A stretch of 64,000 bases of DNA from Nothopassalora personata (Eukaryota; Ascomycota; Dothideomycetes; Mycosphaerellales; Mycosphaerellaceae): assembly GCA_033816765.1 (NCBI GenBank), contig CM066289.1:4278001-4342000 (forward strand), given 5' to 3'. Below the pieces are notes generated by a model. The model had not been told where the DNA came from and did not search any database. It saw nothing but the letters and a program-made list of their open reading frames with translations. The translations under genes and the position numbers were made by a program. Positions 31,336 through 43,212 of this stretch are shown in pieces; position 1 is the stretch's first letter; every line of letters starts with the position of its first letter.

Positions 31336-32627
31336 TTAGTCTGCACCAGCCATGGGCACCTGGGTGTCCTGCTGTTGTATCGCTGCCGTAGTCTCATGTC
31401 GTGGTAATTGCTGATGATGATATTCTGTTTCATCCGCCTCGTCGTCTTCGAGTTGCATTTCCAAAGCTTTCTCCTTGCAGGCTGCTGCTGAAAATCCATT
31501 GCCAACTTTTCCTGAGATGATGCGCCATCTGTCGTTGTCATACTCCTGAATTGCTGTCTGGAGTCTTTCCACCTGGTATGTCAGTCAGCAAGGTCTGTTC
31601 CTGATTTGGTGCCTGCAGTGATCCGTACAGGTAATGAATAGCAGCATCACTGTGGTACCAATGGCGACTATTGACGTACCATTTCGTCTGTCCAGACTGT
31701 CGTCTTTGCCTTCAGTTTGGTGCAGTACCGAACCTGCAGTGTGCCTGACGATCGGCCTGGGAAGAAATCTGCGATTTGCTTCCACGTGAGATTTTTGGTT
31801 TCTTTAAGCTCCACCAAGAGTGCATCGTCTTCGGGTGTGAACTTGAGTTTCGGACCTTTCGGCCTTGGAGCAGGAGTTGGCATTCCAGGTTGCCCAACGA
31901 CACTTGGTGGACCGTGCTCGTCATCTTCGGGCGACGATGCGTCGTATGCGCTGAGTCTGGGTATCTTATTCGAGGGCTGTTGGTTGGGAAGTCTGTGGTG
32001 GTGGTGGTGGTGATGCTGCTGCGTCTGTTGCTGTTGTTGCTGGGGCGGTAGCGATTGTGATTGCAATGACTGTCCAGAATGAGAGTGCTGCGGCGAAGGT
32101 CGCTGTGACGCTTGGAATGGGTATGTAATCGCTCTGGGCTGAAGCTGGGCGTGGTGCCCATGAGGAGTGAGTTCAAATGGGGCTTGTGGTCCACGGTTGG
32201 TTGCGGGGGCTTGAAGCTGCTGTAGGCCTTGGTAATCGTAGGCATAGTCGTCCTGGAAACTGCGCTTGCGGGGCTGTTGCGCCTGTTGTTGTTGGTAGAT
32301 GCCCTGTCTGGGGCTTTCGTAAGGACTGCCGCCGTAATGTGATGACACCGATGGGACATGGGACATTCGGCGTGGCTTCTGCGCTGCAAATAGCTGTGCC
32401 TGGTCCATGCCATACGTTGGTTCCGGCGCAGACATCTGTGAGGGTAGGACGTTTGAGACGCCATAATGTGTGTACTCCTGCGAGGCCTGAGACTGCTGCG
32501 GCTGCAGGTAGGTCTGCCCGTCAAAGGCCTGCGGCAGGAGTGCCTGATATTCAGCAGTTGTTACGACCGGTGTGACTGGCGATGTGTTTTGTCCTTGCCC
32601 CTGCACACCAAAGTCGAAAGAAAACTC
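31336..32627 (-). CDS. SANT/Myb-like DNA-binding protein with poly-Gln/His tract (copy 2 of 3)
   Basis: Minus-strand gene. The last exon is 31572-31336, the preceding exon ends at 31680, with a 107-bp intron (GTACGT...CCAG). The joined C-terminus has two SANT repeats: LKFTPEDDALLVELKETKN, LTWKQIADFFPGRSSGTLQ, VRYCTKLKAKTTVWTDEM, then across the splice VERLQTAIQEYDNDRWRIIS, GKVGNGFSAAACKEKAL. N-terminal to it lies a Gln/Pro-rich region with PPQQQQQQTQQHHHHHHHR. The open frame runs upstream without an ATG. A likely 3' splice site (ATTTCAG/GAG) at 32627 suggests one more 5' exon that I could not find, so the start is partial. The first in-frame ATG would be at 32435. Confidence 0.8.
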
Positions 32628-34781
32628 CTGAAATGATCGCGCCACAGTTGCCACGATGCGTGGAGGCTGCCAGAGCACTACGCTCGGGCAACTCGCCGCG
32701 GATGGGCTAGCCGGTGAAAGTAGTCGTTGTTTAGCGATTGTCAACGACACCTGGTCGTTATTCGTCCAAGCTATGATTAAGAACAAAGTGTTGCAGACTC
32801 AGCGGCGCAGTGGTGATAAGAAACAAGTAAATGCTATTACAACGATGGAAGAGATGTGGGCGGCATTAAAGCGAAGGTGATATATCACATGAAACGTCGC
32901 CAGTGCGTAATGGTACACTCTGGGATGGGTATTCTTCTAACCCAAGCTCCAGCTAGGCATCGACGTCTCTTAAGGACCCAATGTCCATGCGGGATGAGAT
33001 GGCTCCTGCCGCTTACGATCGTAGTGGTCTCATTCGAAAACCGCCATCCTCGCTTGATCGCCACACTTGCAGACGAACGCATGGGAAATGGGTGTCAAGG
33101 CGCAGGCTTGGGCGTGTCTGGTGCCAGATTGGCTCGACCCGAGAAAGCAGCACCCCAGGCCGCAGAAATCTGTAACATGCAACGGCAGAAGATCCGTCCC
33201 CAGGGCTGTGGCCTTGACGTCGTGCTGTAACGACATTCGCTGCTAACCTCATGCAGGTACGGCTTAGCCCAGACCCACATCTAAACGGGTTCGTAGACCC
33301 TCCAGAATCCCGCCAGGACGAACCTGGACATCAGCGGAAACAAAGAGCCGCAAGAGCGTTAAGGCCAGGGATTCATGACTTGTCAGGTCCACAATGCGGC
33401 TCGCTTGATCAAAGATAAGCTGCAACTCAAAGGATGGCCCATGCCTTGAATATGATGACTACACAATATGGTGAAGCGACAGCTCTTCCAAGTCCTTTGC
33501 TGCAGCATCTCACGTCGAACCGAGGGAGGCTGTGCAGGAGGTGCTGTCGAAATCCGTATGGTTCGTCGCGCCTGACAAAAGCAGCCACAGATTGACACGG
33601 CAGTGCCTGAGTCCGGCATCGAGAGGTGGTGCATCAGTATGCAGGGCCGTTGAGTGAGCAGAGAGGTGGCAAATCTTGCTCTGCCGAACGGGACTAATCT
33701 CGAGGCAGCTGCGAGTGTCGATGAATAACTGCTTCGAGCGATATACGACAGGGATCAGGCGCGGGTAAAGCGGCGAGCCCTGGAAAAGAAGAAGAAGACG
33801 GGGAAAGAACTACACGTATCGCAGAAGCCGTCATCAACGTCACTCGAAACGTCTGGTGCGATAAGGAGACGGCGAGCATCTGCAGTCTCAAAATAGCATA
33901 GCACAAAAGAGAGATGCCGAGGCCACGCTGCGAAATGCAGTCTGGCATGCAATGCGCAACCGGTGGCAGAGCTCTCTCTCTCTCTCTGCGGTGCTGGCTG
34001 CATCCTTCGTGCGTCGGCGGTGCCTTTCTGAGCTTCACGTGACGTTGACCGCCATTGCGTTCAGCCGTCGGAAGGTTTTGATGGGCCGCGAGTGGCGACG
34101 AAGCGAGAACCTCTTGAACGATCCTCACAAGACCCTGGCGGACCAGACGCGCCATCATGAGTCGACGTCTTCTGAAACGTTTGATGAGCACCTTCTGGAA
34201 CGCGAAGCGGCGCGTGGCCGTAGCGATTGAGGCTGAAAGATGCTGCCGGACATTGTGAAACGAAACCACAACAACCGTTGAGAGAACGAACCGCAGGAGT
34301 GCGAGAAGGGAAGCGTGGAGTTCAGGAGAGCGCAAAATAGCTCCGGTGTGGTGCGAAGGTAGGCACGTGTGAGCCGTGCACGTCCCGGGTTTCACTCAGA
34401 CCAGCACACAAGACCCCACTCTGCTTTACAACTCAGTATCAACGTCACTCCATCGTCGTTTTCATCTTCACTGTCGCCATGCGCCTTGATGTACAGATTG
34501 CAGAGTATTGATGAGCAGTCTTCGAGCATTTCTCGACCACAGGGCGGACGCTTCGAGCCAATGTCTTCCTTGTTTCATGCTCTATGCTCCCGGTTCTTCC
34601 TTGATATCTGTCCGGAGGTCGACATACACAGCAGGCCGCAAAGAACTCCACAACTCCTCGCGATGCTACTGTCCATGTCTCCAAGAAGATCGCTCGAAGA
34701 TGGAGCGAACGGGTATCTCAACATGTAAAGGGAAGAGGGGATGTTCTCCTTCGAGTACGCCGTGGAAAGCGTCGCCACATG
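32628..34781. other. Intergenic plus unlocated 5' exon of SANT copy 2; (CT)8 at 33972-33987
   Basis: No domain is recognised in this spacer. The missing first exon of SANT copy 2 should lie just right of 32627. A CT dinucleotide run is at 33972-33987. Confidence 0.4.
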
Positions 34782-35810
34782 TCAGACCTTCCAGCCTTGC
34801 TCTTTGGCAAACTGCTCGCAGGCCTGCCAATACGTTAGTGCCATCTCGAGGACGCCAGACCTTCGCGCCATTACAGGGCATCATCATACCTTGGCCGGCT
34901 TTCCCACCTTCTGTCCGATGACTTTCCACTTATTATTCTCGTAGTCTTTGATCGCTTGCAGCAGTGCTGCGCTCTGTCATACTGTCAGTGTAACAGCTCG
35001 GACCCAATGAATCGCGGTGAGGCGAACGAAATTGCTGACCTCGTCTTCAGCGAACTCGGCGTAATGCATATCCTGCCAAGAAAGATGTCAGTCAGCCATT
35101 TAACCGTAACGATACAGCTGAGTCTCTAAGGGCATGCGCACCTTGTACCAATGCTTTTTGACACTACCTTCCGTCCGTGTGGGGAACATTTTCGCAATCT
35201 CACTCCAGCTACTCCCAGCATCGCGCAACGTCTTGAGCCTCTGCTCTTCTGCGGGTGTCCACGGCGTGTTGGTCCGCCCTTTCTTCACAGGCGGACTGGG
35301 TAGCGTCTGCTGCGAAGGAGCGACATGTTGCGACAAATCGATGCCTCCCAGCTCTCCTACGCCCGTAACCAGACTGAGCCCAGAAGGGTTGCCAAACGCG
35401 CTTTGGTTACTGCTAGAGGAACCAGGCAGCGAAGGCTCATGCAGATCAGATGCGCGCCGCTTGCGCGGATTCGTGGGTGATGGCTGTTGGTAGAGATTGG
35501 GCTGATGCTGTAGATGCTGCGTTTGTAGCTGCGGTCTGTATCCTTGCGGTGGTGGGAAGGCGAATGTGGAGGGATCGTGCGGGCTCGGGACGTATGAGTA
35601 TTGCTGGTAAGGATTGGGTAGTCCAGCGCCCGAGTGGAAGTCAGATGACAAAGTGAGTTGCGACGGCGAAGCTGAGTATGTGTTGTTTGATGAGCCAGTG
35701 GGTATAAGCTTGCGATCCTGATCGGGGGACGTATTTCTGATGAGTAAGTCGTTAGCGAATATGGTCCCCAGAGCCATGTAACGATGTAGCTGGTATAGGA
35801 CCCAGCGCAT
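34782..35810 (-). CDS. SANT/Myb-like DNA-binding protein (copy 3 of 3)
   Basis: Minus-strand gene of four visible exons (35810-35142, 35072-35040, 34973-34890, 34823-34782) with introns of 69, 66 and 66 bp, all in phase, total 275 residues. SANT repeat 1 is WTPAEEQRLKTLRDAGSS, WSEIAKMFPTRTEGSVKKHW; repeat 2 is assembled from the tiny exons as EDE, SAALLQAIKDYENNKW, KVIGQKVGKPAK, ACEQFAKEQGW and ends at TGA 34782. The upstream part is Gln/Pro/Ser-rich with KKGRTNTPW before the domain and PRKRRAS as a possible nuclear signal. A strong branch-point/acceptor (GCTAACGACTTACTCATCAG) at about 35737 hints that the true 5' exon is elsewhere and that the ATG at 35810 is not the start. Confidence 0.82.
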
Positions 35811-37744
35811 CCGAGTGGTCTTTTGGTTTCAGTGAAGCATGGCGTTGACGGGACCTAGACACTGCGGGTAGCTGGTGTTACCTACGACATTGCGGCAGAG
35901 CTTCAGACTCTCGCGGCAGTCACTTTGCAGTCGTTGTTAATTGTGATGGTCCGGGAGGTATTGTATGCATGTTTCTCTCCTAGCAGGAATGCGCTCTGGA
36001 GTACATTGGTCCAGCTACAGTTACCCGTGCTTGCGACTGCAGACGCGGGGGAAGCTGCGGCCAGTAAATTTCTGCCACTGCGTACCGTGCAGATCGGAGG
36101 ACCTCTTGATGACGGGGCCTTGAAGATAGTGCTCGAGGGCTGTCTAGAAGTGGTTGATTGTCAAATGACGAGGTAGTAGAGAGTAAGCTTTGGGAAAGCG
36201 GAGGCAGTCTGATAGCTCCGAAAATCACAAGGAGCTGACTGGAGGCTGTGCGCACGCGCAAACGGCACAATCACATAATAACAGCATGCCGTCGTCTAGC
36301 TATAGCTCTACTGTTCGAGGCGGCGCAGATGGCGCGAGCGGCGGCTGAGGATCACGACCAGGACGTCACGGCTACTTCGGGCAGACTGTTGTGTCGTATG
36401 CGGCGCAAAGGCGAGGGACTTGACATGGTCGAGTCTATCAAAAGCAGGCTTGAGACCGTATTTGGGAGGGAATCTGACGGCAAAGCTTGTCAAATGCGGG
36501 GTCGAAGGCCGTTGTGGTCAAGCTTGTGCTGACAGCGACACGGAGAGCAGCTACAGCCTAGCCTACTCCTCGAGCAGCAAGCACCACCAGTGCAAAACGC
36601 AGTGCTGGGCCCGTGTAATGGACCATTGCCACCAAACACAGCGATTCCTGATTCCTGGACGGTTGTCCATGCTCGACACAAGGTGAAGATGTGGCGTGTG
36701 GGCAGTCGTGATGGTGCAGCTATGTATGCCATTCGCCGCCGAGAAAGCGAGCCGTTGCGGTCCAGCTGGGGATGCATGCAGTCCTTATGCACAGTCCAGC
36801 GCACACCACCGGAGCGTGTGACAGCGCAGTCCGACACGGCGTACAGTAGATTGGCTGCTAGACCACGTTAGCCGAGGGCATGCAGTGAACACGGTGATCA
36901 TTGACGTAACGCCTCTCGATCTCGAACAGCATCTTGCGCGCAGGGTCGAGCAGATAAGAACCCACTTGGCACCCAAGTCGGAGTGGCTTGGCAAGAGCCA
37001 CCCCACTTCTTCATCGACGTGAGGCGCGAATGTCACATTGCCTTGCGCGATCGAGCACCTGCACATCTTCTCTATCTTCGTCTACCTCACGAATCGTGAT
37101 GAAACACTGTCAAATCCTGAAACACTGCCTGAAGATCTGTAACACCTGTTCCAGACTGCGCCGCCAATGCCGTTCGTCCTGACTCGAGCAATGCGCCATG
37201 TGGCGATCTTGTTGCGAGAGCGAGTTGCGCATCTCGAAACCGCCTGGTGGTTGGGCATGCAGCTCGGCGATGACAGTGCAGCATACACCCTGCGACGGGC
37301 TGTCAGGTAGTTCACGCGAATAAGTGTCGAATGAAACCTTCATTTCCCCTGAACCTGCACCCCAAGCCATCTCTGCAGTACCGCGCCCACCCAATTAGTG
37401 TTGACTGTATTTCAGCACTGCGGTCTGGTTGCAGCTGCAGGCGTGCTGGTACCCGAGCGCTACGCAAAGCTGCATGTCTAGCACTGTGGCACTTAGTGCG
37501 GCGTATGCAGCGTTGCAGATACCCACCCAGATGTTCCAGACCGCACCGGCTGGAGCAGCCAGGGCGTTGCTGCATCCAAATCTTGAGAGAAGATCACATG
37601 TCATTCGGCCATTGGGCAGAACCTCAAGCATTGATGGGCCGGAGAAACCCGAGCTTGCTTCCAGGTGAGAGTTCGATGACTGACCGATGACCGAGCCAGG
37701 TGTCTTGAGCTCATCTTCCAACACGAGCGGCAGGCTGGCAACAC
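35811..37744. other. Intergenic, no supported gene
   Basis: A frame from ATG at about 37167 (MPFVLTRAMRHVAILLRERV, then AHLETAWWLG, 49 codons to a TAG near 37312) is unusually protein-like for its length, and one at 36590-36871 gives 93 codons. Neither has enough support to be called a gene. Confidence 0.35.
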
Positions 37745-38494
37745 TCATTTCCCTTCTTTCCATCCGACTGGAATCAATGCTGCTGCTACCTGTTGCACAC
37801 CGCGCTCGGTGGCCAACATGTTGTACTGCGCAGCGGCATTCCGGGTGTCCTGGATCTCAATCCTGATCCCTAGTTCGTTGATGTCCCTCCGAGTTTCTGG
37901 ACTGAGAGGCACAATCTTCGAGCCGGTCCCGAGAACCAAAAGATCAGGCTTTGGCCAAACCAGATCCAGCAGACCCCAAGCTTGCTTATCGACATCCCAT
38001 TGACCCTTCTTGTTTTGTAATTTACCACCCACACTGCGCACGCCCTTGTTGTCATCCCCCAAAGCACCCTCACCGATTGTGCCTTCCTTCCTATTTTCAC
38101 GGAGCCAGGGCCTCCATTTGAAAGCCTCTCCTCCCATGAGTAAGACACCAGCGCCTGTTACTTTTAATCCAGAGTCGAGCGCGAATCCGTCGTCCATACA
38201 GGCATCCACCGCACTTGTAGGTACTGGAGTGTTGCCGAGAACATTCATTGCACCGAAATCTGTCTGCGTATCCTCCTCACTTTTGGGACCACGGTCTTTG
38301 CTCTTTGGTGGATGCGACACCGTCTGAGCCAGACTCCGTGCTGCGGTTACAGTGAAGCATCGTGCCTGGGATTGAGGTTTCTTGAGGCATGTTCTTGCTT
38401 CTTTCCTAGCAGAGTGTGATGCGATGTGTCCAGGGAACGAGAGTCTCGATCCTGATGCTTGTATTGCGATACGTGGAAGCCGTATTGAGGACAT
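37745..38494 (-). CDS. NDUFAF3-like mitochondrial complex I assembly factor (Mth938/DUF498 domain)
   Basis: A 249-residue intronless protein, read from ATG at 38494 (MSSIRLPRIAIQ). The first 80 residues are Arg/Ser/Ala-rich with few acids, a typical mitochondrial targeting peptide. The Mth938-like domain follows: TDFGAMNVLGNTPVPTSAVD, KVTGAGVLLMGGEAFKWRPW, WGLLDLVWPKPDLLVLGTG, IVPLSPETRRDINELGIRIE and DTRNAAAQYNMLATERG. In animals NDUFAF3 acts with NDUFAF4 in building the Q-module arm of complex I. A longer frame reaches 38572 but adds an uncharacteristic hydrophobic stretch, so the shorter start is preferred. Confidence 0.85.
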   Translation of the reverse strand: MSSIRLPRIAIQASGSRLSFPGHIASHSARKEARTCLKKPQSQARCFTVTAARSLAQTVSHPPKSKDRGPKSEEDTQTDFGAMNVLGNTPVPTSAVDACMDDGFALDSGLKVTGAGVLLMGGEAFKWRPWLRENRKEGTIGEGALGDDNKGVRSVGGKLQNKKGQWDVDKQAWGLLDLVWPKPDLLVLGTGSKIVPLSPETRRDINELGIRIEIQDTRNAAAQYNMLATERGVQQVAAALIPVGWKEGK

Positions 38495-38735
38495 TGTGAT
38501 CGTAAGCAACGTCTGCGAGCTGCAATGGTAATAGATGAATTGAAGGATAAGTTGATGCTGTAGAGCTCCCAAAATCTTGCAATCTACTACACGTCATCAA
38601 AGTTTCATGACTTCCGGATAGTTCTACAACTTTTAGCCGTCCCAGTTCTTTGCCTCGCACATTAACACCTCAACCCTAAGAACACATCGACGTTTGAACA
38701 ACAACATCACCATAAAAGCTCGCTCCCGCTTGGAA

Positions 38736-38948
38736 ATGGCAGATATCACTCCAAGGAAAATATCGGTCAGGAAGGTTTCGCCATCCGCAACGCAGCGCAT
38801 GAGCAACGAGATGACCTTTGAAGTAAAGACCAAAACACAAAGAAATGCAGAGATTCCCCTCCAGTTTGACTCGTCGGAGGTCAAGTCTGCTTTGCTTGAC
38901 CCCAAGACCATGGAGCGGAAGACGACCAGCAGCAGACGAGCCGCCTGA
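38736..38948 (+). CDS. Small basic hypothetical protein
   Basis: A 70-residue frame from an ATG in GGAAATGGC context, divergent to the NDUFAF3-like gene. Composition is Lys/Arg/Ser/Thr-rich (PRKISVRKVSPSATQRM, FEVKTKTQRNAEIPLQF, TMERKTTSSRRAA) with no signal peptide or membrane segment. No family is recognised. It may be a small real protein or chance. Confidence 0.35.
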   Translation: MADITPRKISVRKVSPSATQRMSNEMTFEVKTKTQRNAEIPLQFDSSEVKSALLDPKTMERKTTSSRRAA

Positions 38949-39603
38949 GCAGAACATGTCATCAATTCCGCGCCATCAACCTTGACCCAAGGTTGGGAGC
39001 TCACAGTCAACATGGCTATGCTTCGCCATGGTCTGTCGCATAGTAACTGCACATGTGGAAAGCATCAGCTATGACACTCGCCAGCAATTTTTTTCATCGC
39101 CAGAATGCAGCCGAGGCCGATAGAGATAACGAGTCTTAAAGGAAGCGTCTTCACAAGGTCAATCGTCGACGATGCTTCTGAAGGGATAAGGTATATATGT
39201 ATAATTCGTCCTACTCGATTGGAAGCGGCCAACAATGACGACTTCTGATCATTTGCAATAGTATATCGATGATACGTCCAAGCTCGGCCGCGAATAGCCT
39301 CTCATACCGCATCAGCGCACCTCGCAATGCGTGCGATCCTTACGACTCTCAAACCTTCCACTTCATCCTCAATGGCTCGCACGCAATTTCGTTCGCTCTC
39401 ACAGAGGAGCCAGTCCGTAGAGGTCTCAACGATCTAAGCAGCCTCTCCTCTCCGATGGATTCGTCGATCGTAAGCCATAGGGAACCAAGACTCGCCGCAA
39501 CCGAAGCCATCTCAAGGACCACCAAGGCCACCGCGAGCTTGCCGTCCCACGCATGATCGGACTCATATTTCCAACCCGCCCTGACCTCCATTCGTCGCAT
39601 CTC
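38949..39603. other. Intergenic, nothing secure
   Basis: A 95-codon frame at 39269-39556 (MIRPSSAANSLSYRIS..., Ser-rich) is not supported by any domain or context. Confidence 0.4.
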
Positions 39604-40174
39604 CTAAAGGTGCAACTTCAAGCCCCAGCTCATCCAGGCCACTGTGGGAAGGTGCAGCAGTCGTTCTACGCCAGATGGGATCCAGCATGTGAACATCAGC
39701 AAAGAAATGATGTTGATAACCCGCAGAATGAAGCAAATATGCATGTACATTCGACGGGTCTGAGACCCTTGAATAGTGAAGAGGACTTGCTGACATTGTG
39801 GACAGCGGGGTATTCTCCCGTTCGGCGGCGAACCACTCTTGCGCGCAGTCGTTGCAGAGGATGTGTCGGCATTGTCGTATCCGGACAGGAGCCGTTAGAG
39901 TGTCTCGGCAGACGATGCATATCGCGGCGTCGTCGTCTCTGTTTGGACCAGGTGGGAGACAATGAAGGTCTTCCTCGTGGGGAGCTGACGCTCGAACAAG
40001 CGGCTCATGCGCGACATGGCTTCTCTGTACATTTCTCGGCGATGTGGGATTAGCGGAAGGCCACGGGGTTTCTGCAAAGCAATGGCATCTGCGAGCTTTG
40101 CAAGCTGCAGCGCGCACATATATCATCCGGTCGAGGACGTTCACCTGCTGAGGAAATTGTCCCAGCTCGCACAA
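39604..40174 (-). pseudogene. RING-finger protein with a frameshift inside the RING
   Basis: On the minus strand a RING domain begins AICIVCRDTLTAPVRIRQCR, HILCNDCAQEWFAAERENT, giving the first six zinc ligands. The last pair (CPQC in RCPQCQQVLFTI) lies in the next frame. The shift is at or next to the run of four C (plus-strand GGGG, 39807-39810); one base fewer would keep one frame to the stop at 39604. It is therefore either a one-base sequencing/assembly error or a real knock-out. The N-terminal part is also doubtful, since another frame (about 40048-39960, MYREAMSRMSRLFERQL) looks more protein-like than the frame feeding the RING. Likely role if intact: E3 ubiquitin ligase, by family only. 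Confidence 0.65.
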
Positions 40175-43100
40175 TATTCATACATCCTCTTCCGATAGCC
40201 GTCCATCTTACCTGAGTCGTGAGAGCTCTTCACACAAGTTCCGAAACCGATATTGTCCTGTAAATTCTTTGATGCTCTCCGAGGACCCTATCGCTTCTGA
40301 GGCCAGTCTGTGCTTGTGCTGCTCAAGATGGCTCCAGGCATCATCTGCAGCACGCTGCGCACCGGACTTGTGTACATCTCCCTCTCATAGTAATGGTATG
40401 TCACACTTCTTAACCCCCCACCTGAGGGCATTGCAGCAAACAATTTTCCGTCCGGTAACGGCGGACGTCGAAATGCTCCCGTGTGCAGACAATGATCAGT
40501 TCGACTGGACCACCACTCCATCGGTCGTTGCAGGCCAGATCGCCTTCACATACTGTAGCGTAGTCAGGCTGCGGGAGGATATGGTAGGAACTCGAAGACC
40601 GGACTGCTTTTATATGGCTTTCACCTAGTAACGTGGCCGGTTTCCACCAGAGTCTTGTGCGTACAATAACTCGAGGTAAAGGCCATCGACCTTTCCAAGC
40701 TCTTCACTGCATCGTTGCGTGTTGTCCGTTGTACGTGTAGATATATTTTATCCCAAGTTTCCATCTCTTCTCATGCATCGGCTGTTCGCTCAAGGGTTGT
40801 TGAGTGTATAGAAACGTCGACAGCGATCGAGGTGCCTGTATCGCGGTGCCTGCCGAGTCACTATGAGTACAAGGTGACGGTGCCGTGGTTGTCCGACGCG
40901 AAGGAAGCTGCGCGCGTGGTCTCGTGGTTGTTGGTAATTCGATGCATTGAGCGCAGCCTCTCGACCCACTCGATTTGATGCGTCGGTGGCTGCAGTGCAC
41001 TGGAGACTGTGCCCATGATCACGCTGTTGTCCCTGCCATCGGTTTCATCACCTCTTGCTCTACATCGGTGCAACTGCCAACACGTGTTCTGCACCTGCCC
41101 TCGCACAACGGCCACATATGTATCCCAGTCGTTTTCAGGCTATCGCGGGAAGAGTGACAAGCTTGACCGTGAACGTGATGCACTCTTGCTGTCCGCTGTA
41201 CTGTGCTATGATATCGTGTACATGCTTACGTGCAGGCTCTTGCCATTACCGACGAATTCTCACCGATCCGGTCGCGTGTGCAAGCCTTCAATGGAACCAC
41301 CGCACTCCAACAGCATTCATCGACAGATGGGACGGGTATCGACGGCGGTTCGTGAGGACATGTAGTGCGAGGTAGGAGAAGCCAACTCTTCTCCAGTATC
41401 AAGCAGCGAGCTCGAGTTCTGATGAAAAGGTTTTCGCATGCGAAAAAAGGGTAGCCAGCAAAAATTGCGCCAGTGCCGACCCCGAAGGATAGGCATACCA
41501 GTCCCGGTCCCCGACGTGCAATGGAGCCGGTCCTGATACCGTCGGACATTCTTGAGCGTCCTCGGGCCAACAAGGTCTAAGGAGATGTCAGCTTTTGTGA
41601 GATTTGGAGGTGGTTTTGGGGAGCACGAACAAGTATGAAGGAGAAGGAGAGAGGAAGCAAAGCGAAAGTTCACTGGAGTTTTGTGCTCACGCTGGCTGGC
41701 CTGAGCGCCGTTCTGCTGACCAGCATTGCTGATTTGATTGGCTGGGATGAGCAGATGACGTATCCCACTCCGCAGACTCGCTTATTGTCATGGGCAACGG
41801 TTAGATGACCTTCCCTGAGCGTCTTTCACGTTGAAGGTTTGCTCGAGAACTGATGCCGCTATGGACCCAGCAGTGATCCTCGGCCAAGGAGCCTCTCAGG
41901 TTGCGACGCATTATTGTACTGACTTGATCGAATGCATTCAACGATCCATCATCGACCATGTATGATGTCCGCAGCTTCCGTCTGCGCTAGACCGCCTACC
42001 TGTGCCTCCCCTATGGTACGCACTTCGAAGGCACGAGGCCGTTTGGGAAAGGCTCGCCATTCGCTGAAGATGGAAAAGCTGTCATCGTACTGATGCATTC
42101 ATATCGAAGCATACCTGGAAGCAATTGCTCTGTACGACTCTTTATGGTATTAGTGGCAAGAGCAATGCAAGATAGGTGGCGTGTCCATATCGCATATGTG
42201 GTCGCATTCATTTCACCGATCGAGACGAACCTCTTCACACCCTCGGCGGTCAAGTTCCACTAGGATCAAGAAAACGGCAACCGTGCCAGTCAAAGAGCTT
42301 ATGAAGCCATGTACAATGACATCAACGATGATGATGAAGACGACTGGTGGTTGAGGATGTGCATACACTGGCCGACAAGTATTGTGTTGGACAATGTCAC
42401 CCGTACAGCACACGAAGCCATCGGTCGCAGTCTTGATACGACGTATGTCGTTGCTACAAGACTACCGCTTGTCGAAGGAGATGCAAGGGGACATTGCGTC
42501 GATACTTGGTGATGAATGGGTCAATGTGACGCTGGTTCTGGATATGTCCCGATGGCACTCAGCCTGCAGCTTTGGACCATATGATCGCTCCCTGCACGGG
42601 AACTTAGCAAAGTTCGCTTCAGCGTGTGATCTCGGGTGTTCACATCGCGGAAACAGCACGGCATGAGTCCTTATGCTTGTTTATGCGACGATGAGAGAGG
42701 ACGATACATCGCGCCCACGCGAAGCTACGTCTGGAGAGAGGGCTGATACAACATTCATGATCACATGTTGCACCATTAAGTTCCTGATATTGTTGCTGAC
42801 GACTTCTTGTGCGCCCCACGTGGGTGGATAGCGACGGCTATCTTTAATATTGACGTTTTGCGGGCAGGCTCTTCCTCCAGAGTTTGATGAGGTCTGATCT
42901 CAACTGTGAACATCCTCGTCAGCTTCCGAAGCTTCAAACGCAAGCGCAACACCTCCCCCTCAGAACCAAGCTCTTTCCACAATAAGGCCCTTGCTCTCCG
43001 GCACTTTCTGCAAAAGCCGCCATGCAATGCTTGCACCTTCGTACGGGAGTGCCAAGATCCAACACGAACCGCTGCATCTCCCTGGGAGCCCGGAGATCGT

Positions 43101-43212
43101 TTGATTGCAGTGACAGCAGCGCGACTATGACCAACATGCAGCAGAAAAGGTGTGCCGCCACCTCGCCGCATGGACGCGCGCCCTTAGTTTGCGGTGCCAT
43201 AAGTAGGCTACA
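40175..43212. other. Gene-poor intergenic region, no supported gene
   Basis: Only short unsupported frames are seen over 3 kb. An acidic frame at about 42310-42510 (MYNDINDDDEDDWWLRM) ends without a domain. Nothing resembling a tRNA, rRNA or transposon was found. Confidence 0.4.

Noticed and set aside
33694..34395. 233-codon minus frame between SANT copies 2 and 3
   Set aside because: No domain, no splice support, low-quality composition; a chance frame in GC-rich DNA.
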